Source: Cohnella phaseoli
GTDB lineage: Bacteria; Bacillota; Bacilli; Paenibacillales; Paenibacillaceae
Direction of reading: 5' to 3'
Length of the DNA: 64,000 nt
Assembly: GCF_003386235.1 (NCBI RefSeq)
Contig: NZ_QRDZ01000027.1
Coordinates: 78,073 to 142,072 of the forward strand
This document shows, piece by piece, positions 60,787-64,000 of the stretch (position 1 is the stretch's first letter; the number at the start of each line of letters is the position of its first letter). The notes beneath the pieces are model-generated. The model saw only the letters and a program-made list of their open reading frames with translations, was not told the origin of the DNA and ran no database searches. The position numbers and the translations under genes are program-made.

Positions 60787-61794
60787 ATGAGCGCAGGAAA
60801 TCGGGTCCGGTTCGCAATCATTGGCTGCGGCGTCATCGCGGAAGTGCATGCCGAAGGTATCGCCAAGGTCGACGAGGCGGAGCTGGTCGCGGTATGCGAT
60901 GCCAACCCCGAGAAGGGCCGGGCATTCGCGGACAAATACGGCGCGACTTTCTATGAACGGCTTGAGGATTTGCTCGCCACGCCCGAGGTCGAAGTCGTCA
61001 ACGTCTGTACGCCGAGCGGGCTGCATGCCGAACAAGCCGTTATGGCTGCGCGAGCGGGCAAGCATGTGATATGCGAGAAGCCGATGGCGATCCGGCTGGA
61101 GGACGCGCGCTTGATCATTGAGGAATGCCGCAAGGCGGGAGTGAAGCTGGCGACGGTGTTCCCGCGGCGGATGGCGCCTTCGGCACGATTCCTCAAGTCG
61201 TTTCTGGACGGAGGCGGCCTCGGCCGACTTACGCTGTGCGACGCCTTCGTCAAGATCTACCGAAGCCAGCAATATTATGATAGCGCCGGCTGGCGCGGCA
61301 CTTGGGCGATGGACGGCGGCGGGGCGATGATGAACCAGGGGATTCACACGGTCGATCTGCTCCAATGGCTGGTCGGTCCGGTCGAATCGGTGTATGGCCG
61401 GGCGAGCGCGCTTCAGCGCAAGATCGAAGTGGAGGATACGGCATTGGCTCTGCTGCAGTATCGCGGCGGGGCGATGGGCATGCTGAATATGACGACGACC
61501 GTCTACCCGGATCAGGGGCAACGGCTTGAGATTCACGGGGAAAAAGGAACAGTCATCTACCGCGAGGACAGCATCGAGCTGTTGGAGGTTCAGGGAGAGA
61601 AGGTTGGGCTGCCGACATTCGAGTCGTTTAACGTGCTTCCGGACGGGCATCGCATCCAGATTCGCGATATGGCGTTGGCGGTGCGGGAAGACCGGGACCC
61701 CATCGTCACAGGCGAAGAAGGCATTCACTCTCTCGCTATTATTCTAGGTACGTACGAATCTTCGCGACAACGCGCCGAGGTGAAGCTCGGGTAA
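60787..61794 (+). CDS. Gfo/Idh/MocA-family oxidoreductase (second)
   Basis: A 335-residue paralogue: VRFAIIGCGVIAEVHAEGIA (GxGxxA), HVICEKPMAIRLEDARLIIE (EKP) and the catalytic MDGGGAMMNQGIHTVDLLQW. It starts 3 bp after the first oxidoreductase gene. Paired enzymes of this family often work as an oxidation/reduction couple, for example through 3-keto sugar intermediates in glycoside cleavage. The actual substrate is unknown. Confidence 0.9.
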   Translation: MSAGNRVRFAIIGCGVIAEVHAEGIAKVDEAELVAVCDANPEKGRAFADKYGATFYERLEDLLATPEVEVVNVCTPSGLHAEQAVMAARAGKHVICEKPMAIRLEDARLIIEECRKAGVKLATVFPRRMAPSARFLKSFLDGGGLGRLTLCDAFVKIYRSQQYYDSAGWRGTWAMDGGGAMMNQGIHTVDLLQWLVGPVESVYGRASALQRKIEVEDTALALLQYRGGAMGMLNMTTTVYPDQGQRLEIHGEKGTVIYREDSIELLEVQGEKVGLPTFESFNVLPDGHRIQIRDMALAVREDRDPIVTGEEGIHSLAIILGTYESSRQRAEVKLG

Positions 61795-61812
61795 GAGAAG
61801 GAGGAATTTGCC

Positions 61813-62592
61813 GTGAGCGAGTCCGCTTTGCGTCATAGCGCGACGGTTGACAAGCTGCGAGTGCGGGTGTACGACAATCGGGAAGCGATGGGCACTGCAG
61901 CGGCGAAGGCCGTTGCCGAGAAAATCAAGCAATTGCTGGCTTCGAAGACGGAGCTGCGGATGATCTTCGCCGCCGCTCCTTCGCAGAACGAGCTGCTGGC
62001 CGGCTTGACGGGCGACCCTTCTATCGATTGGTCGCGGATTACGGCTTTTCATATGGACGAGTATATCGGTCTGCCGAAGGAAGCGCCGCAAGCGTTCGGC
62101 CGTTATTTGTCCGAGAGGCTGTTCGACCGGGTCGGGTTCAAGGCCGTTCATCTGATCGACAGCTCCGGCGCGATCGAGAGGGAATGCGAGAGATACGGGG
62201 AGCTCCTTCGCGAGGCGCCGATCGACATCGTCTGCCTGGGCATCGGGGAGAACGGGCATTTGGCCTTTAACGATCCTCCGGTCGCGGACTTCGGAGATTC
62301 GTATACGATCAAAGCGGTCGAACTGGACGAAGCCTGTCGCCGACAGCAGGTGAACGACGGCTGCTTCGCGGAGATCGGCGACGTGCCGACCCATGCGTTG
62401 ACGCTGACGATTCCGACGCTTCTGTCCGCTTCGCATCTCTATTGCATTGTGCCGGGTCCGACCAAGCGGGGGGCGGTTGAGCAAACGCTGAACGGCCCGG
62501 TGACGGTCGAATGCCCGTCATCGGTGCTTCGGAGGCATACGGATTGTACGCTTTATTTGGACCTTGATTCCTACGGTGGGGCGTCGCAATGA
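61813..62592 (+). CDS. nagB: Glucosamine-6-phosphate deaminase-like protein (NagB family)
   Basis: A 259-residue NagB-type isomerase/deaminase: ITAFHMDEYIGLPKEAPQAF and IVCLGIGENGHLAFNDPPVA are the signature motifs around the active site. It converts glucosamine-6-phosphate to fructose-6-phosphate and ammonium. The GTG start at 61813 follows AAGGAGGA. The sequence diverges somewhat from housekeeping NagB, so a related amino-sugar phosphate could be the true substrate. It overlaps nagA by 4 nt. Confidence 0.9.
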   Translation: MSESALRHSATVDKLRVRVYDNREAMGTAAAKAVAEKIKQLLASKTELRMIFAAAPSQNELLAGLTGDPSIDWSRITAFHMDEYIGLPKEAPQAFGRYLSERLFDRVGFKAVHLIDSSGAIERECERYGELLREAPIDIVCLGIGENGHLAFNDPPVADFGDSYTIKAVELDEACRRQQVNDGCFAEIGDVPTHALTLTIPTLLSASHLYCIVPGPTKRGAVEQTLNGPVTVECPSSVLRRHTDCTLYLDLDSYGGASQ

Positions 62593-63740
62593 TAAGGGCG
62601 ATCCACTATGCGACGGGCGGAGCGATCGAGATCCGGCTGAAGGGCGGCGTCATCACGGCCATAGAAGCCGTCCCCGAAGGCGGAGCGGACGCACCGGAGG
62701 AGCTGCCGATAGCCGCCCCCGGTTTGGTCGATCTGCAGATCAACGGCTACCAAGGGCGGGACTTCAACCAACTCCCGCTATCCGCCGCCTCCGTCTCCGA
62801 GTGTATTCGTCTGTTATGGGCGCAAGGGGTAACGGCCTGTTATCCGACGGTCATCACGAATGATGCCGATGCGATCGAACAAGCGGTGGCGGCGATCGCG
62901 GACGCATGCGATAGCGACCCGTTGATGAACGGCTGTATCGCGGGTATCCATCTGGAAGGGCCGTTTATCTCCCCGGAGGACGGAGCGAGGGGAGCGCATG
63001 ACCGCCGGCATGTCCGCCCGCCGGATTGGGAGCTGTTCAGCCGTTGGCAGCGGGCCTCGGGCGGCCGGATCAAGATTGTTACCCTGTCACCCGATTGGCC
63101 GGAGAGCCGGGAGTTTATTCGCCGCTGTGCGGCAAGCGGGGTCATCGCGTCCATCGGCCATACGTCGGCGACGTCGGAGCAAATTCGGGAAGCGGTCGAA
63201 GCCGGAGCGCGGATGTCGACTCATCTGGGCAACGGGGCCCACTTGATGCTGCCTCGCCATCCCAATTACCTATGGGAGCAATTGGCGGATGATCGCCTTT
63301 GGTGCTGCTTGATCGCCGACGGATTCCATCTGCCGGAGCAGTTTTTGAAGGTCGCGCTGAGAGTCAAAGGGCATAAAGCGCTGCTCGTCAGCGATGCCGT
63401 AGCTTTGGCGGGCATGGAGCCGGGAGGCTACGAGACGCCCGTGGGCGGCCGAGTCGTTCTGACGCCGGAAGGCAGGCTGTATTTGGCCGGCAATCCGTTG
63501 ATGCTGGCCGGCTCGGCCTCGATGCTGACGGCCGGCGTCGCCCATCTGACGAACGGCGGTCTCGCCGAATGGCCGGAAGCCTGGAACATGGCATCGGTTC
63601 GCCCCGCCGCGCTGATGGGTCTGCCTTCCGCCTTCGGACTGACCCCCGGCGCCCCGGCCGATCTGGTACTGCTTCGCCGTTCGCTTGACGGACGCGCGGA
63701 AATCGAGCAAACGTTCAAATCCGGCGTAAGAGTTTATTGA
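62589..63740 (+). CDS. nagA: N-acetylglucosamine-6-phosphate deacetylase (NagA-like)
   Basis: A 383-residue amidohydrolase. The metal and substrate motifs are GLVDLQINGYQGRDFNQ, IAGIHLEGPFISPEDGARGA (HLEGPF with the metal Glu), IASIGHTSATSEQI, THLGNGAHLM, LIADGFHLPEQ and ALLVSDAVALAGM with the catalytic Asp. The usual THLFNAM is THLGNGAHLM here. It removes the acetyl group from GlcNAc-6-phosphate, feeding NagB. It starts inside the nagB stop region (ATGA). This is the last gene of the locus. Confidence 0.92.
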   Translation: MIRAIHYATGGAIEIRLKGGVITAIEAVPEGGADAPEELPIAAPGLVDLQINGYQGRDFNQLPLSAASVSECIRLLWAQGVTACYPTVITNDADAIEQAVAAIADACDSDPLMNGCIAGIHLEGPFISPEDGARGAHDRRHVRPPDWELFSRWQRASGGRIKIVTLSPDWPESREFIRRCAASGVIASIGHTSATSEQIREAVEAGARMSTHLGNGAHLMLPRHPNYLWEQLADDRLWCCLIADGFHLPEQFLKVALRVKGHKALLVSDAVALAGMEPGGYETPVGGRVVLTPEGRLYLAGNPLMLAGSASMLTAGVAHLTNGGLAEWPEAWNMASVRPAALMGLPSAFGLTPGAPADLVLLRRSLDGRAEIEQTFKSGVRVY

Positions 63741-63766
63741 ACCCTCGGGGGCTGTCTCATAAGAAT

Positions 63767-63850
63767 GGCCTCCGCATATCCGCCGTCGGCCCGCCGAGGC
63801 ACATATTTGGCCTCCGCTCACTGGCCCCGTGCCCGCCAAGGCACATTTTT
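63767..63850. repeat. Two 42-bp units of the minisatellite family, opposite strand
   Basis: Two tandem units of exactly 42 bp begin with GGCCTCCGC at 63767 and 63809. Their reverse complement shows AAAAATGTGCCTTGGCGGGC, clearly related to the GGCCAAAAAAGTGCCTCGG units at 29309-29770. They lie just after nagA. Confidence 0.75.
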
Positions 63851-64000
63851 GCACTAGTCATGCATCAAACCTAACATGAAAAAAAACGATCTCCATAATT
63901 ACCTGTATAAGGAATATTATGATTGTTTTCTCGTAGCCAAACGCATTAAAGCTCCTTTATTGTAGAAATGACGCGTTATCCATCATTTCTCCAAAAAAGG
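63851..64000. other. AT-rich window end without recognisable gene
   Basis: This stretch is much more AT-rich than the preceding genes. A 29-codon frame (ATG near 63878 to TAG) lacks a ribosome binding site and is not called. It may be the upstream region of a gene beyond the window. Confidence 0.4.

Noticed and set aside
60232..61728. 498-codon minus-strand frame across the Gfo/Idh/MocA genes
   Set aside because: The plus strand carries two complete, motif-bearing genes; the minus frame has no recognisable motif and results from codon bias.
63876..63968. Short frame MKKNDLHNYLYKEYYDCFLV onward
   Set aside because: Only 29 codons without a Shine-Dalgarno sequence in AT-rich DNA at the window edge.

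Overview
The window looks like chromosomal DNA of a Gram-positive, endospore-former-type bacterium of the Paenibacillaceae (Paenibacillus or Cohnella type). This is inferred from the high but not extreme GC content, strong GGAGG-type ribosome binding sites, sugar ABC transporters paired with YesM/YesN-like kinases and AraC-type response regulators, MocR regulators, 7TMR-DISM kinases, and abundant short intergenic repeats. I saw no rRNA, tRNA, insertion sequence, integrase or CRISPR array.

Layout. 1-4 kb: end of an FAD-dependent dehydrogenase, a YdeI-like protein, and a divergent EamA exporter/MocR regulator pair. 4.0-9.0 kb: an NAD and ADP-ribose block (PnuC, NMN adenylyltransferase/NR kinase, NrtR-type Nudix regulator, NADAR protein, PARG-like macrodomain, then Tpt1/KptA) behind a 31-nt near-perfect palindrome. 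Inverted 177-bp repeats lie at 934-1110 and 8184-8360. 9-17.5 kb: lipoprotein, serine hydrolase, a large YhgE/Pip protein, an iron-siderophore binding lipoprotein with a Fur-like box, a Btr-like AraC regulator and a Bax-inhibitor-1 protein. 17.5-22.1 kb: glycosyltransferase, SigJ-type sigma factor with a carboxymuconolactone-decarboxylase-like protein, an EamA transporter and a phosphoesterase. 22.3-29.3 kb: an LplABC-like ABC transporter with its own two-component system, followed by an 11-unit, 42-bp minisatellite. 29.9-31.2 kb: a YwnA/YwnB-like pair with two palindromic operators.

31.7-35 kb is the most intriguing part. A ComQ-like class I isoprenoid enzyme with both Asp-rich motifs is followed by a 78-residue nitrile-hydratase-like-leader (NHLP) peptide. 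After its Gly-Gly the peptide carries only eight residues, ending in Trp. A convergent membrane histidine kinase lies next door. This suggests a ComX-like prenylated-Trp peptide built on an NHLP leader; that reading is inference. 35-41 kb: MocR with a divergent short proline-dehydrogenase-like gene, then the nirB-nirD-nirC nitrite reductase operon behind two Rex/Fnr-like sites. 41-45.5 kb: a SARP-type response regulator and a hybrid kinase with two kinase modules. 45.5-52.8 kb: an AT-richer locus with a 1974-residue wall-anchored adhesin and a class B sortase.

52.9-63.7 kb: an amino-sugar utilisation locus (two permeases, kinase, AraC regulator, binding lipoprotein, two Gfo/Idh/MocA oxidoreductases, NagB-like deaminase, NagA-like deacetylase). 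The permease operon and the binding-protein gene share a 35-nt promoter element (29 of 35 positions identical), probably the target of the local AraC regulator. The window ends with two more 42-bp units of the minisatellite family on the opposite strand.

All functions are read from motifs, gene order and recalled family knowledge. No database search was run.
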